Of a stretch of DNA of 64,000 nucleotides, positions 11,041 through 22,741 are shown piece after piece; position 1 is the first letter of the stretch, and each line of letters begins with the position of its first letter. The notes under the pieces were generated by a model, which was not told where the DNA came from, searched no databases, and saw only the letters and a program-made list of their open reading frames with translations. Source of the DNA: Puccinellia tenuiflora (Eukaryota; Streptophyta; Magnoliopsida; Poales; Poaceae). The stretch is from contig QRDG01000415.1 in NCBI GenBank assembly GCA_012064385.1, positions 1,519,792 through 1,583,791 on the forward strand, in the 5' to 3' direction. Position numbers and translations under genes: made by a program.

Positions 11041-12324
11041 ACGAGAACGTTGCCGGAGCCTATGAGGAAGGGGATTACTTCGAACAGCAGGAACCCGAGC
11101 ACTTTGTTGAGCAAGGCAAGCTACTTCACTGAGCTTGCTTTTACATACATTTATTTTGGATCACCTGCAATATTCAAAGTGTTAGTGATTTCAAAAGCCT
11201 TTTTACAAAAACCTAAAAAACTATTTTGCCACCCTGTGTAGGATTATAAAGTAGATATTTAAAACTATAGGATGGGAAAATATGATTTGTTCCAAAACTC
11301 CTTTTTAAAGTAATTGGATGGATGTGGAATGACGAGCTGTCGGTGTGGAAATGGAGAAAGGGTGAAAGATGATGTTTATGAAAAATGCACATTGTGTCCT
11401 AGTACTTACGTCAACCAGCCAATAACCTGTGCGACCACATCTACCCACATATGGGAACGGGCGTAGTCATACAATTTGCTCATATTAGTATGTGATGCCT
11501 CAACAACGAGGATGACCTCGTTCCATGAGAGGATGGTCATGGTGACCTACCCCCTGACCTGGGTCCCGGTGTCTGATGGACGAGGGATTGAAGGGCTCTG
11601 CTCGCCGGGCAGAACTACGAGTCCTCACATCTAGGTTCCTCGACGGGGGATCCTGTACTAGGTGTCGAAGGAATGGTGAATTCGTAGCGGTAGGGTCCTA
11701 TACTAGCATGAGCAAAGGACAGGCTATGGTCGGTGGCTCAACTTCGCATACACCTTGTATGGCGGGACGTGGCAGACACGATGAGTTACCGGATGGGTGT
11801 GGGAAAAGCATGCTACCTCTGCAGAGGGTAAAACTATTCGAATAGCCGAGTCCTCGGATATGGACAGTTGGGAGGCCCTACTAGACCATGTGCAAGTTTT
11901 TCGGGAAAGTTTGGAAAAGTTTAAGTCAATGAACAAAAGTAGAGGTGTTGTTACCCAACTATACCAAATGGAGTGGTATGAGTTGTGGGAGATAAATGGG
12001 TCATGATGTGACATGACCAGAAAAAGGAGGAGTTTTGGTTAAATAATGAAAAGGGTGATTTTTCCTTAAAAATATAAATGACACTCTTCTTATCTTTTTT
12101 TTCAACAAGGATATAGAGATGTTTTTCAACAAAGATATGGAGATGTTTTAATAAGTAAAAGTGTTATAGGAAGCAACTTAAAACTGGTGCATACTCACGT
12201 TAGGGGTAGTTTGCGAGTACAATTCCCATTGTACTCATATTGGTTTCGTCCCTGGCTATTGTCTTAGCCAGATCTCGAGGAGAACTACGCCGAAGCGGAG
12301 TATGGTGACTTCTATGCGAACTAG
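11041..12324 (+). other. Candidate LTR-encoded acidic exons in copy Xa
   Basis: Exon-like segments 11041-11115 (75 nt, after ATCGATTAG and before GCAAGC) and 12272-12324 (53 nt, after TTAGCCAG, ending in a stop). Joined in phase they read an acidic peptide with YEEGDYFEQQEPEHFVEQ and YAEAEYGDFYAN. Relative to 40153-40227 and 41366-41418 I count ten substitutions, six synonymous in this frame. The splice model is an inference. Confidence 0.4.
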
Positions 12325-12594
12325 GGATCTTCGTGAGTCAACTGCCTGTCGGGTCGTCGTTAGGACGCGTTGGACTTCTACTACGTAGCTTCTGCCGAAT
12401 GCTTTTGATTTGGCCCTTGAAGGCAACTATGTAAGACTTGGTCTAAGTGACCTATTATGTAAGACTTTGATTCCGTATTGTAATGGATGTAAACTTTGGT
12501 ATTCAATTCGGATTATGGGCAACGACAGACTGATCATGGGATCATTGTGTGAACCATAATCGGGTATTTCGGACAGCTAGTCCGGGGTCCCCAT

Positions 12595-13689
12595 AGGGCT
12601 TGTCAAGGGTCCTCTAGTTTGCTATTTCCATTTGCGCGTGAGTTGTGTGGGTGGAAAAGAAATGATGAGGACGGTGGTGTTTAGGATGTGGCCGCAGGGC
12701 AGGGCGTTGGAGGCGCTGAACCTGTCCTTCCGCACACTGATAGTCCTTGAGTAAGCGTCATGCAATGTAAAGGTCTAACCGCGCCCACTCGCCGGCCAAT
12801 CAGGTGAGCCGGACGGTACCAATGGGTAAATTAGTACACCCCTGCAGGGTTAAATCTTTTCGAAAAGCCGTGTCCGCGGTTATGGACGACTTGGGAATAG
12901 ACGATAAGATCATAGAGAACATTTTAACCTAATTAATTTGGCAGCTAGAGGTTGCATAATCAACGTGTGGTAAAGGTTCATTTCCTCGAGGGTGATTCGA
13001 GGGAGTGCCTTGGTGGATATGAGAGATGATTTGGCTACAAGTTGGTTTGATGAGAACCGAAGATGAAAGTTACTCTCATACCCCTTTTTGGAAAACATTC
13101 TGAGTAGACAATGCCATGGGTCTTTATGTCTTTTAAAAAGGAAAACTAGCTTTATGCAATTTAGCTACATATACAGCTTTAGAGCCTCCGTCAACATTGG
13201 GTCTATATCGCCCTACTAAACTTGCGAGTACGTCGTACTCAGTCTCTCTTTGCTGCCTTTATTATTTGTTTCAGAGGAGGACGACACCGAGCACACAGGT
13301 GGGTTGTTTATGTGTAGGCCTCTTAGGCCCTATATTTGGATCTTGTTGTACTAGACAACACTATTTCGCTTCCGCATGATGTACTGATGGGTCTGTGACC
13401 CCTTTTGTGTGTAATATTTGTATCTTTCTCATATATGAGTTGCTATATGAATCTTTGTGTCGTAGAGTCTGTGATGTGCCAGTTGTTCCACAAGTCTTGA
13501 TCTCTCAACTATACATGATAGCTATGTCTGAGCTTATGGCATGATCGAAGTGTTGCGTGCCGATGATCCATTCTGAGCACGCCTGCCAAAGGTTTTGGCC
13601 TGGGATTGGTAAACCCAGTAACATTCGATTGTGTAGCATGACCGGTTGCACAAAGCTTCATTGTATAGTTCTGGGGTCGGGGCGCTACA
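12595..13689 (+). repeat. 3' fragment of a Tekay-type LTR, copy 'Yb'
   Basis: It is colinear with 30976-31880, the end of LTR Y: shared CAAGGGTCCTCTAGTTTGCT near the start and GGGTCGGGGCGCTACA at the end. It retains ~250 bp (13248-13497) that Y has lost, including TTTGTTTCAG before a short acidic frame (EEDDTEHT). It directly abuts the end of Xa, fusing two LTR 3' ends. Confidence 0.8.
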
Positions 13690-14129
13690 GATAGAGGCCG
13701 GGGCTCCCAGCGGCGGGGATGGACAGATGGGCCTCTCTCTAGCAGCGCGGTGTGGAGGCCGGGGCTCCCGGCGGCAAGGGATGGAGGTCGGGGGCGTGCA
13801 ATGGCAAAGCTCGGGATCGCACGACGGCGGGGATGGGAAGCGCGCAACGGTGGAGCGTGCGGCGGCGGCGCGTGGAGGAGGAGTGCGGCCGGCCGGTGGT
13901 TGGGTCGCGCGTCCTGGGAGGCTGCCGGCGGTGCGAAGGTGGATCGGGCCGGGGTTGGGAAGGTGGGTTGCGGCCGATTTGGATCGAAGGGAGCACGTGG
14001 GTTGGTTGGGTGCGGGGAAAGAAGGTGATTAGGATGGGGTCTGTTCGGGTTTAGAAGGTTCTCTAGTTTGGGAAAGTTGTGCTGAATAAGTATTCAGCAA
14101 ACACTTAAGGGGTTGTGCAGAATAGTCCC

Positions 14130-14133
<4 letters not shown>
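13690..14133 (+). other. Unassigned GC-rich block
   Basis: About 350 bp of G-rich DNA (CGGCGGGG, GGAGGCCGGGGCTCCC twice, at 13696 and 13757) followed by ~90 bp of ordinary composition. Overlapping open frames exist in several phases on both strands, as expected from base composition alone; none shows a known domain. It could be the edge of a transposon that captured gene sequence, or a 5' region on the minus strand. Confidence 0.4.

Positions 14134-14185
<52 letters not shown>
14134..14185 (+). repeat. (TA)26 microsatellite
   Basis: An uninterrupted 52-bp TA run. Length may be uncertain in a draft assembly. Confidence 0.95.
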
Positions 14186-14186
<1 letters not shown>

Positions 14187-14757
14187 CTGTGGCGGAGAGG
14201 GCCAATATCCTTGTCCGATATATGATAGGTTAATTTAAAGATGAAGCATCAAACTCCAAAGAGTGACCCGATTCATGGACGACACCTATATATTGCTACT
14301 CCGCACGATCGAAGCTTCTGTAGTGATTAAGAGCTGAAAAACTCCCACATTCGGCAAACCGGAGGGAATCTTGTGATAACACGGGATAAAACTTGGCCTT
14401 AAATGTTCCTATGTCCTACACTAACACAAACATGGATAGACTTCCACTGGTCTACCCCCTCTCGATGTCGGTCAAATGGGTAGACGATACGGTTGACTTC
14501 CGATCAACTGGTTTACGGTTTCGCCCTAAGTGGGGGCTTAGGAGCATCGGAATCCAACCAAATGATGCATGGGTCTCAGATATATGTATAAGAGTGTGGT
14601 GGGAGGTTAATTTAAAGATGAAGCATCAAACTCCAAAGAGTGACCCGCTTCACGGATGACACTTATAGCTACTCCGCACGATCAAAACTTTTGAAGTGAT
14701 TAAGAGCTGAAAACTCCCACTTTCGGCAAACCGGAGGGAATCTTGTCATAACATGGG
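14186..14757 (+). repeat. Satellite-like ~377-bp tandem repeat, left part
   Basis: GGTTAATTTAAAGATGAAGC occurs at 14228 and 14605 (period 377 bp), with matching interiors (CGGCAAACCGGAGGGAATC, then AAAACTTGGCCTT). Bases 14186-14227 resemble the end of a preceding monomer. The second monomer is cut at 14757 by a LINE and resumes at 17161. Confidence 0.8.
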
Positions 14758-17160
14758 GATTTAGTTGTAAAAGAGATGCATGTTCATAAGGCCCCTGGTC
14801 CTGATGGCTTTAATGGCTTATTTCTCAAGAAATGCTGGCCTCTAATCAAAGAGTATTTCTATACTCTGGCAAAAGATTTTCAAGAGGAGAAAGTCAGCCT
14901 GTAAAATATTAATGGCTCTTATATCACTTTGGTTCCAAAAGTCAATAATCCTGAAGATGTCAATGATTTCAGGCCCATTTCATTGACAAATGTTTGCTTT
15001 AAGTTCTTAACAAAACTGGCAGCTAATAGACTCCAGAGTCACATTCTTAAATGTCTCCACAAGAACCAGTATGGCTTCCTTAAGGACAGGTCCATACAAG
15101 ATTGTGTGGCCTGGGGTTTTGAGTATTTGCATTTTTGTCATGCCTCAAAGAAGCCAATTATCATTTTAAAGTTGGATTTTGCCAAAGCCTTTGATACCAT
15201 CGAACATGAAGCTATTTTAAAAGTTATGGAGTGTATGGGTTTCAATGAGAAATGGCTTAGATGGGTCAAGACTATCTTATCTACAGGCACCTCTCAGATC
15301 TTGTTGAATGGAGTTCCAGGAAAGCAATTTCATTGTAGGAGAGGGGTCAGGCAAGGGGACCCATTATCACCTCTGCTATATGTGCTTGGGTCTAAATTGT
15401 TACAAGTGGTGGTGAATGATTTGTTACAACAAGGGGATATTACTCTGCCAATTATAACTAATGATGTCGATTTTCCCATAATACAGTATGCTGATGATAC
15501 TTTGCTAATTATGCCGGCTGATCTCAGTCAGGTGCTTGCAATGAAAGAGTTGTTGCACAAGTTTTCTATATCCACTGGCTTAAAGGTCAACTACCACAAA
15601 TCAAGTATGGTGCCTATCAATGTGCCTGCTGGCACAGTCGCTCTATTAGCTTCAGCTTTTGGTTGTCAGGTGGATTCACTGCCTTTCACATATTGGGTTT
15701 GCCACTTGGAACTACAAGGCCTAAAATCTAGGACCTCATGCCTATTGTCACTAGGCTAGAAAGGAGGCTTTGCTCAATCTCCTCATTCCTTTCTCAAGGG
15801 GCTAGGCTGCAGCTTGTGAATTCAGCCCTGGCTTCTATGCCTATTTATTTCTTATGTTCCCTGCAGTTGCCTCCTGGGATTGTGAAGCAGATGGATAGAG
15901 TTTTGAGACAGTGTTTTTGGAGAGGAAATTCTGATACTCCCAAATAGTCTCTGGCTGCTTGGGACATGTTGTGCAAGCCAAAGGATTTAGGTGGAGTTGG
16001 AATAGTCATTTTTCCAAAGCAGAATGAGGCTCTGCTGCTAAAGCATCTCCATAAGTTCTATAACAAAGTGGATGTGCCCTGGGTAAACCTGGTGTGGAGT
16101 GCTCATTATGAGGGATGTGTTCCTCATGCTCAGAATTTATGTGGCTCCTTCTGGTGGAGGGATATCATGAAGCTGGTCGACAAGTTTAGGCTGATTGCTA
16201 CCATTGAGCCTGGGGAAGGGTACTCCTTGTTCTGGGAGGATTCTTGGGTTTTTGCTGGGTTGAATGATCCTCTTTCGATTAGATATCCCAGGTTGTACTC
16301 ATATGCTCTGGACAAGAATTCCTCCGTAGCTGAGGTATATGGTCAGCCAGACCTGTTATCCATGTTTTACTTGCCTTTGTCAAGTCAGGCTTATCAGGAA
16401 TTGTAGGATTTGACTGCTAAAATGGCCATGAATCCTCTATCTCTAGATGCTGACAAATGGTTCTATTCCTGGGGACCCAACTTCTCTGCTGCAAAATACT
16501 ATAAGCATCTTCATGCTCATTTGGATCCTCTGCCATTCTCCAAATGGATTTGGAAGTCATCTTGCATGATGAAGATCAAGTTTTTTGCTTGGCTACTCCT
16601 TAATGATAGGCTGAATACCAAGGATCTGCTGCAAAGAAGACACTAGCAGGTCACTTCTGATTTTTCATGTGTTCTCTGCCCAGGAAGCCATCATGAAGAT
16701 AGATTGCATTTGTTTTTCCAATGAAACTTTAGTCATAGGATCTGGAATTACTTACAGATTGACTGGTCTCTTAGTGATGATTTGCAAACTGCTATTTCGT
16801 TGGCAAAAACTGCTTTCAACCAGCCCTTCTTCACTGAAGTGATGACGTTAGCCACATGGAATATATGGAAGCAGAGAAATGGGAAGATTTTTGAGGCCAA
16901 AAGACCCTCTTTTGCTGCTTGGAAGAGAGAGTTTGTTCATGATATATCCATGCTTGGGCATAGGATTAAAGCCAAGCATCATTCTGCTCTGATGGCCAGG
17001 ATAGGCAGCCTCATGTAATATATTTGGGTTTTTTTCAGTTTGTACAGGTAGGTTTTTTTTCTTCTTTCTCTTCCTGGCATGTAAATAATTTTGTTACTTT
17101 GTTCTTTATTAATAAAATGCTGTGGGGCTCTTGCCTCACAGTCTATTGTATCAAAAAAAA
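14758..17160 (+). mobile_element. 5'-truncated L1-type LINE with poly-A tail
   Basis: It interrupts a satellite monomer. AACATGGG precedes it (14750-14757) and reappears straight after the A-tail (17153-17166), a target-site duplication of about 8 bp; the intact neighbouring monomer (14379 on) shows the unbroken site. It contains an L1-like RT and a C-terminal zinc-finger region and ends in AATAAAATGC and an A-tail. The endonuclease half is missing, as usual for 5' truncation. Confidence 0.92.
14764..17018 (+). pseudogene. LINE ORF2 remnant: reverse transcriptase and RNase-H/zinc-finger end
   Basis: RT motifs appear in order: HKAPGPDGFN (14785), DFRPISLTNV (14964), LKLDFAKAFDT (15170), RRGVRQGDPLSPLL (15338), QYADDTLLIM (15484, catalytic YADD). 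The distal part has the plant LINE pattern SKWIWKSS...IKFFAWLLL (~16540) with a CxxC-H finger near 16670. It is broken: an in-frame TAA at 14902, a frameshift near 15700-15750, and in-frame stops at 15945, 16404, 16644 and after. ORF2 copies LINE RNA at nicked DNA; this copy cannot do so. Confidence 0.9.
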
Positions 17161-17403
17161 CATGGGATAAAACTTGGCCTTAAATGTTCCTACGTCCTAC
17201 ACTAACACAACCATGGATAGACTTCCACTGGTCTACCCCCTCTCCATGCTGGTCAAATGGGTAGATGATATGGTTGACTTCCGATCAACTGGTTGAGGGT
17301 TTTGCCCTAAGTGGGGGCTTCGGAGTGTCGGAATCCAACCAAATTATGCATGGGTCCCATAAATATGTATAAGAGTGTGGTGGGAGGTTTAAAGATGAAG
17401 CAT
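17161..17403 (+). repeat. Satellite-like ~377-bp tandem repeat, right part
   Basis: It continues the monomer cut by the LINE (GGATAAAACTTGGCCTTAAA onward), reaches the start of a third monomer at 17386, and is cut at 17403 by the LTR of element A. Confidence 0.8.
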
Positions 17404-18349
17404 CTGTCGCAACAGTGGAACACGGAGTTCCCCTGATGTGGTCAAAGTGGGTCCACCACTAGTGGGCCCACCAAGAAGGCGAACAAGGCAAGGGTTCAAC
17501 ACCGGTAGATGGGCCCCCCATCTGCCCCACGGCAACCGGACAAGGACGACATCGACAACCACGGCTAAGGAATGGGTGGCCTTCCGGGGTCACCCACAAC
17601 CCGGCAGACGACGCGGAGGTCCCGGGGACCCGGACGCCCGGCAGGAGGCCAGGCTCACCACCGGGCTCCAACCTCCGTACAGGCGAAGAGGATAAGCTTG
17701 CCAGCTCCTGTTGGAAGCTCCTAGAAGACTTGGGCGCCAAGAAGATGGAGGCGCCGCGCGGGGACACGGTCGGTAAAGGTGTTAGCCTTTGTCCGCCCGC
17801 CCTGCAAAAGGTGGGCGACCGCACCTAACCCCCCTCAGAAGAATACTTGGACGAGAAGAGGCCATCTCGCCCCATAAGAAGAACCCCGTGGTATTTTCCC
17901 ACCTAAAACCCCTCCGCCCCCAAAGGTGCCCTTGTGGGATCCCCTTGGCCTAAAAGGAGGACCGAGGCACCGGAGGGAAGGGGGGAGAAAATTCTAGAGA
18001 GTCGGAGGCTAGGCTAGGTAGCGCACCAGACAAGAATAGCATAGGCGAGAGGTGATCTCCTCCAAGAAAGGATCTGCTCGTCTTCAACCTCTAGCCAACA
18101 CCTCCCGGGTTCTCACCCGCAACCACCTCTGTAAGCCACACCATGATGAACCACTCAATCCAGACATGCAGGAGTAGGGATTTTAGCCTCCAGGCGGCCT
18201 GAACCTGGGTAAACTCCTTGTGTCTCTGTGTTGCTTGGTAGTACGAGATTCTCCTGGAAGTTGGCATCTCAAAGCCCCCTTCGCGCCCCGTGCCGAACCT
18301 AAAAAGGGGGTATCCTTTACTCCCGGTATCCGTGATCCAAGACAAGACA
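17404..18349 (+). repeat. 5' LTR of element A (946 bp)
   Basis: It starts TGTCGCAACAGTGG after a truncated satellite monomer and ends CAAGACAAGACA before the primer site. The minus-strand copy 26739-27710 shares both ends. Where that copy has a TATA box (CCTATAAAAGG), this LTR reads GGCCTAAAAGG at 17948-17957, i.e. two bases are missing. Confidence 0.88.
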
Positions 18350-18374
18350 TATGGCGTGCCAGGTAGGGGGCGCA
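18350..18374 (+). other. Primer-binding region of element A
   Basis: TGGCGTGCCAGGTAGGGGGC follows the LTR end. The related minus-strand copy has TGGCGCGCCAGGTAGGGG in the same place (63154-63171). I do not recognise the tRNA. Confidence 0.6.
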
Positions 18375-18441
18375 AGTGCTGGATTCGTCTTCATCGACTT
18401 CGTGATCTTCGTCGAGATCTACCTCAAGTTCTTCGCCGACC

Positions 18442-20065
18442 ATGCCGCCGAAGAAGAAGCCCGAGGTCGCGGCTTCCAAGCCGGCCTCCCCCACGCGCAC
18501 TCAGGCTTCTGGTGAGCGCCGCGCTGCTGCGGCAAACCAGAACGCTCCTCCTCCACCACCTCTAGAGAAGGTGGTGCCGGATGGAGCGGGCGGCAACATC
18601 CGGAGTGGCGAGGATGCGGTTGTACAAGGGAACTTCACCAGGCCTCACCCGTCGCGCTTAGGAGGGGAGAAGAGCATCGACGGCCACATCGACAAGGATC
18701 CCACTGCCGGGGAGAAGCGTGACGGCGTCCGCGCCGGCAAGGGTCAGCAAGGCGCCAAAAGCTAGTCCTGCACGCTCCTCTCCGCAGACGCGCAAGCTCA
18801 TCACGACGCCCTCATCACTGCCAAGGCCCTGATGCAGTTTGCTCCGAGCACCGACAACCCCAAGGTCTACCAGGAGTGGTGGATCCGCGTGGAGGGGCTC
18901 CTCAACTTCGCTGACGGCAGTCCCAGGTGCGAGCCCGCTCACGTTCCCACCGTCGACAGTCCCGGAGCAGAAGGGGCTGAGACGCGTGAACCCCGGAATA
19001 ATCCCCGGGGTGAGCGCCAAGGCGAGACGGTACCTCCACGAGCAAATCCTCCTGCGGCCGGTCGGGCGAACCACGACCGTGAGCCAGTCATCTCCGTCGG
19101 GTCGTCTTCTACACGCAACTGAGATCTGCGCAATGATCTCAACAACTGCCAGCACGAGAACATGCGCACCCGCATCAAGCGCCGCCGAGAACGCCATCGT
19201 CGGGAGGATCGGGATGACAACATCGCCGAGGGCTGCCTCGCCCTCTCTCCCGAGTTTCGCCAGACCGCCTGGCCCAAGAAATTCAAGATCGACGTCCTCC
19301 GCTATGATGACACCACCAACCCTCGGGACTTCCTGCAGCTCTACTCGCTCGCTGCGGTGGTCGTCGGGGCCGACGAGATCATGATGGCCAGCTGGTTCCC
19401 ATTGGCCCTTAAGGGAGACGCCCAGTCGTGGCTTCTCAACCTCCCTAGTGCTCCATCCGGTCCTGGCGGGCGCTGAAGGAGCAGTTTCTGGGGCCTTTAC
19501 AAGGCGGGTACCAGTGCCAGGGTGTTCCTAGTGACCTCCACGACTTCATGCAGCTTCCGGGTGAGACTCTCCGCAAGTTCATCCAATGTTTCACCCAGAA
19601 GATGAACACCATCCCCTGCATCAAAGAAGAGCTGGTGATCCAGTCCTTCCACGCCAACGTTAGGCACACCCGGATGCGCGAGAAGTTGAGCACACATTGC
19701 ATCGAGACCACCCGCGAGCTCTGGGAGCTTGCGGACCGCTGCGCCCGTGCAGAGGAAGGGGACAGGGTCCCCGGGGAAGACGAACCCGAGGACAAGGTCA
19801 CCCCCGCTGAGAACAAGAAACGGGACCCTAGACCCGACAAGCGCATCTTGGTCATTGAGCCTCTCCCCAAGAAGGCCAAGCCAGCCTCAACATCTGAGGG
19901 GGGAGAAGATCCATGGTGCCACGTCCACCCTGACAGCAACCACCTGCTCAAGGACTGCCGCCAAGTGAAGGGCCTTGCCGTGCGTGCACAACGTCAGGCT
20001 GATGGGGTCGGCCCAGGCGCCTGCTATAGCTGCAGACTCACCGGGCACTACTCTCGAGACTGCCC
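18442..20065 (+). pseudogene. gag of element A (broken)
   Basis: It opens MPPKKKPEVAASKPASPTRT and a Pro-rich segment. Three blocks in one frame are separated by in-frame stops at 18763 (TAG) and 19120 (TGA); a frameshift near 19450-19475 moves the rest to another frame. The capsid-like core is clear (FKIDVLRYDDTTNPRDFLQL at ~19282; AQSWLLNLPS), followed by a C-terminal CCHC knuckle CYSCRLTGHYSRDC (20022-20063). The frame ends at 20065, where solo LTR Z inserted, and resumes at 24620. Gag would form the particle; this one is dead. Confidence 0.85.
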
Positions 20066-22376
20066 TGTAACATCCCGAAAATTCGTCCCTAATATTAGTG
20101 ATGTTTTCTCACACCTGAAAAACTTTTTCCTATTTTCAAATTATTTTTTCTTTGAACCAGATGGTCTTTGATTTGACTTTGGTTTTGCTCTCTTAGAAAT
20201 TTCCCAACAATCCCCGATCCCTGTCGACATCCACCCTAATTTCATACCCTTGTTTTGTCGGTCGAAGATTGATTCCATTTGAACAATCCAAAACCCCTCC
20301 CATCTATCCCACCAAAGCCACCACCACAATTATATCTTGAAATAAATTCCACCAAGCAACCATATGGTTCTCTCGTACATATACATCCCTCCCATGGAAA
20401 AATATTTCATAGTTCCATACAATATTCCAAAGTTAAAACATATTCTCTATTATGCCATTTTCAATCCAGAAATTATTTAGACACCTTCCACTCATCCAGA
20501 AATTCTGAAATTTTGGGAATAGGCCTGATTCCACCTCCTGAACATTTCACTCCATTGGACCAATCTCATTTGAGCAATATTTGTAATGTCCTTTTCATGC
20601 CTAATTACAATTTCCAAAGCAACCCCTAGCTACAAAGATCATATGGCATTGCCACTTTGCAAAATTGACAACTTTCCATATACAACAACATATCCACAAT
20701 ATCAGATCAAGATCATTTGAGAAAGTGCATTTAGCATACCCATGCCATTAGGGCACTTTTGGGACACCGAATTATTTGACCAACCTCCAGGTATACAATT
20801 GAGCTGAAACTTCACAACCATACTCCATATACCTATCCTAGCCTACTGTGAATTTTGGGGATTTTTATGAGTTGAGCAAAGCCTTTATCATTTCGTCGAG
20901 CACCTGGTGAGCCCAAGGTTTTCTGATATTTTGCTTAAACCAAGTTACAAACCAGCAAAAACCTATAACTAGAAAGTGGTAGGATTTTACATTTTTCACA
21001 AGGTGACGCGAACCGTTTTCTCTTTGGAGCCCTGAGTCGACGGGAATGCGGCGATGCCGCTCGTGGCGCGCTCCAAACACCGGCGTGCACATGACGCCGC
21101 ACTGTTCGTTCCTGTTCCTGGGGTCTCCACTGTTCTCCCTCGTCCCCACTGAACCCCAGCTGTTGCTAGATACCCTACTGCTCCCCTGGCTCGAACCGGA
21201 GTCGATCTTATCCCCTCCCCATCATCCTCGAAGCCATGGACATGTGGTTGGACGTCCCTCCTCGTCCGTGCCTATTTAGAGGCCAGCTCGAGCCCTGCCC
21301 ACGCACATCCCTCGCACTCCTCCCCCAGACCTCTCGCTCTCCTGTTCCACGAGGAAATCGAGCTCACTCGAGCTCCCATAGCCGAAGCCATGGAGCTCCG
21401 TGGAGGCATGCCTGCGGCTCCCCTCTTCGTGGGGAGCAACCCTGTGGGCGCGGTGGAGCTCCACGGCCCGCTTCCAGCCCTCGCCGCTGCCTATAGCCGC
21501 CCATTTTTCTGATGACGTCGCCGTCGTGTCCGCCATGGCCGGCACCGGTGTCAACCCCGGCGACGACCCCCGCAGACCCGGGCGTCCCAGTCCCCTCCCA
21601 CGGGTGCGGCAGGCCCGGCGTGGCTGCCCCCCTGCCGCCAGCGTCCTCCTCGGCCCGCCCGGTCGTCGGCGCGGTGCCCGTCCGTGCGCGACGCCGCGTG
21701 GCCGTCGCTGCCAAGTTGGCGCCCGGCGTGCCTCAGCCCTGCAGCCCAGTGCCCCTGGCCCTCCCCGGCGGGCGCGGTTTGGCCCGCCGTGGCCGCACGC
21801 ATCGTTGACGTCCCCGCCGGCCGGCTAGTCGCCAGCGTCGGCCGTTCCCTGGTTCCTCCCGTACGGGAGCCAGGAAGAAGAGGCTCCAGCGGAGGCGTAT
21901 TTTCGGAATGACGCTTTCTCCAGGGGAAAACGTACTCCGTTGAGATGCGCAACCCTGCCCAGCCCTTCAGCTGCGGGCAGTTATCCGTCGCGCGTGCGTC
22001 GGATAACTATTCGTCGCCTAGAGGAACTACAGACCGAGCAGCATATAGTTAACCATCGCCTGGCCGTAACTTTTGATCCGTAGCTCCGTTTGAGGTGAAT
22101 CAAATTTGTAAATTCATAGTTTGAAAATCTCTATCCAGTAGTATAGGTTTCACAATTTTGTAAAATGTTTGTATGCTCAGCACCTTTATACGCATGCATA
22201 GGTCTATCCCGCGGTACCGACAAACCGAGACCCTAACCCGCGACGTGCCTGTGACCCCGAAACCAAATGGCGTCGATCGTCGAAGGCAAGCTAGCCACTT
22301 GCTATGAACACTCAAGTGGTGTTTGTTTGTTTGCATTTTACCTTGCCATATAGGTGCATTTTATTGCTTATCATCT

Positions 22377-22508
22377 GCGGACTGTGCGTCACGAGATATC
22401 GTGGCTTTGTTTACCTCCTGTCAACTATGCGTCACGAGATATCGTGGCTTTGTTTACACCCTGCCAACTGTGCATCACGAGATATCGTGGCTTTGTTTCA
22501 TACCTGTA
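22377..22508 (+). repeat. 43-bp tandem repeat, three copies, in LTR Z
   Basis: CACGAGATATCGTGGCTTTG recurs with starts 43 bp apart (22390, 22433, 22476). ACGAGATATCGT is itself nearly palindromic. Confidence 0.92.
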
Positions 22509-22741
22509 ATACGATAAACTCATGTTTCATGAGTTGAGTTCCGGTAGCCCGTCTAAATACACGTTGGGTCCTGCCCAAGTGGATTGAAGCGGCTCCTTTT
22601 CTGTAGAGTTATGGCGTGCGTTGGACGGTACCATGCACCACTCCCCATTCCGGCGACGATGTACCGGGGGAACCGCCGCAGTCAATGGAATGGTGGAACG
22701 GGACCGCGTGGACGCCTCCACTAACTTTTGTAGTCGATCTG

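Larger units (their letters stand above)
9457..12594 (+). repeat. 5'-truncated Tekay-type LTR, copy 'Xa'
   Basis: It is colinear with 38258-41688 and 48780-52211, the LTRs of element X: same GC-rich first part with TATA box, AT-rich middle, and 3' end ATTTCGGACAGCTAGTCCGG. About the first 950 bp of the LTR are missing. The last bases read CCCCATA instead of CCCCACA. No internal sequence is attached, so it is a fragment or truncated solo LTR, clearly more diverged from X than the two X LTRs are from each other. Confidence 0.82.

Noticed and set aside
13646..14054. Several overlapping ORFs of 85-128 codons in GC-rich DNA
   Set aside because: Open in many phases at once, Arg/Gly-rich, no domain; expected from base composition.
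22377..22508. CRISPR-like array
   Set aside because: Three direct 43-bp units with no unique spacers, inside a plant LTR; it is an ordinary tandem repeat.
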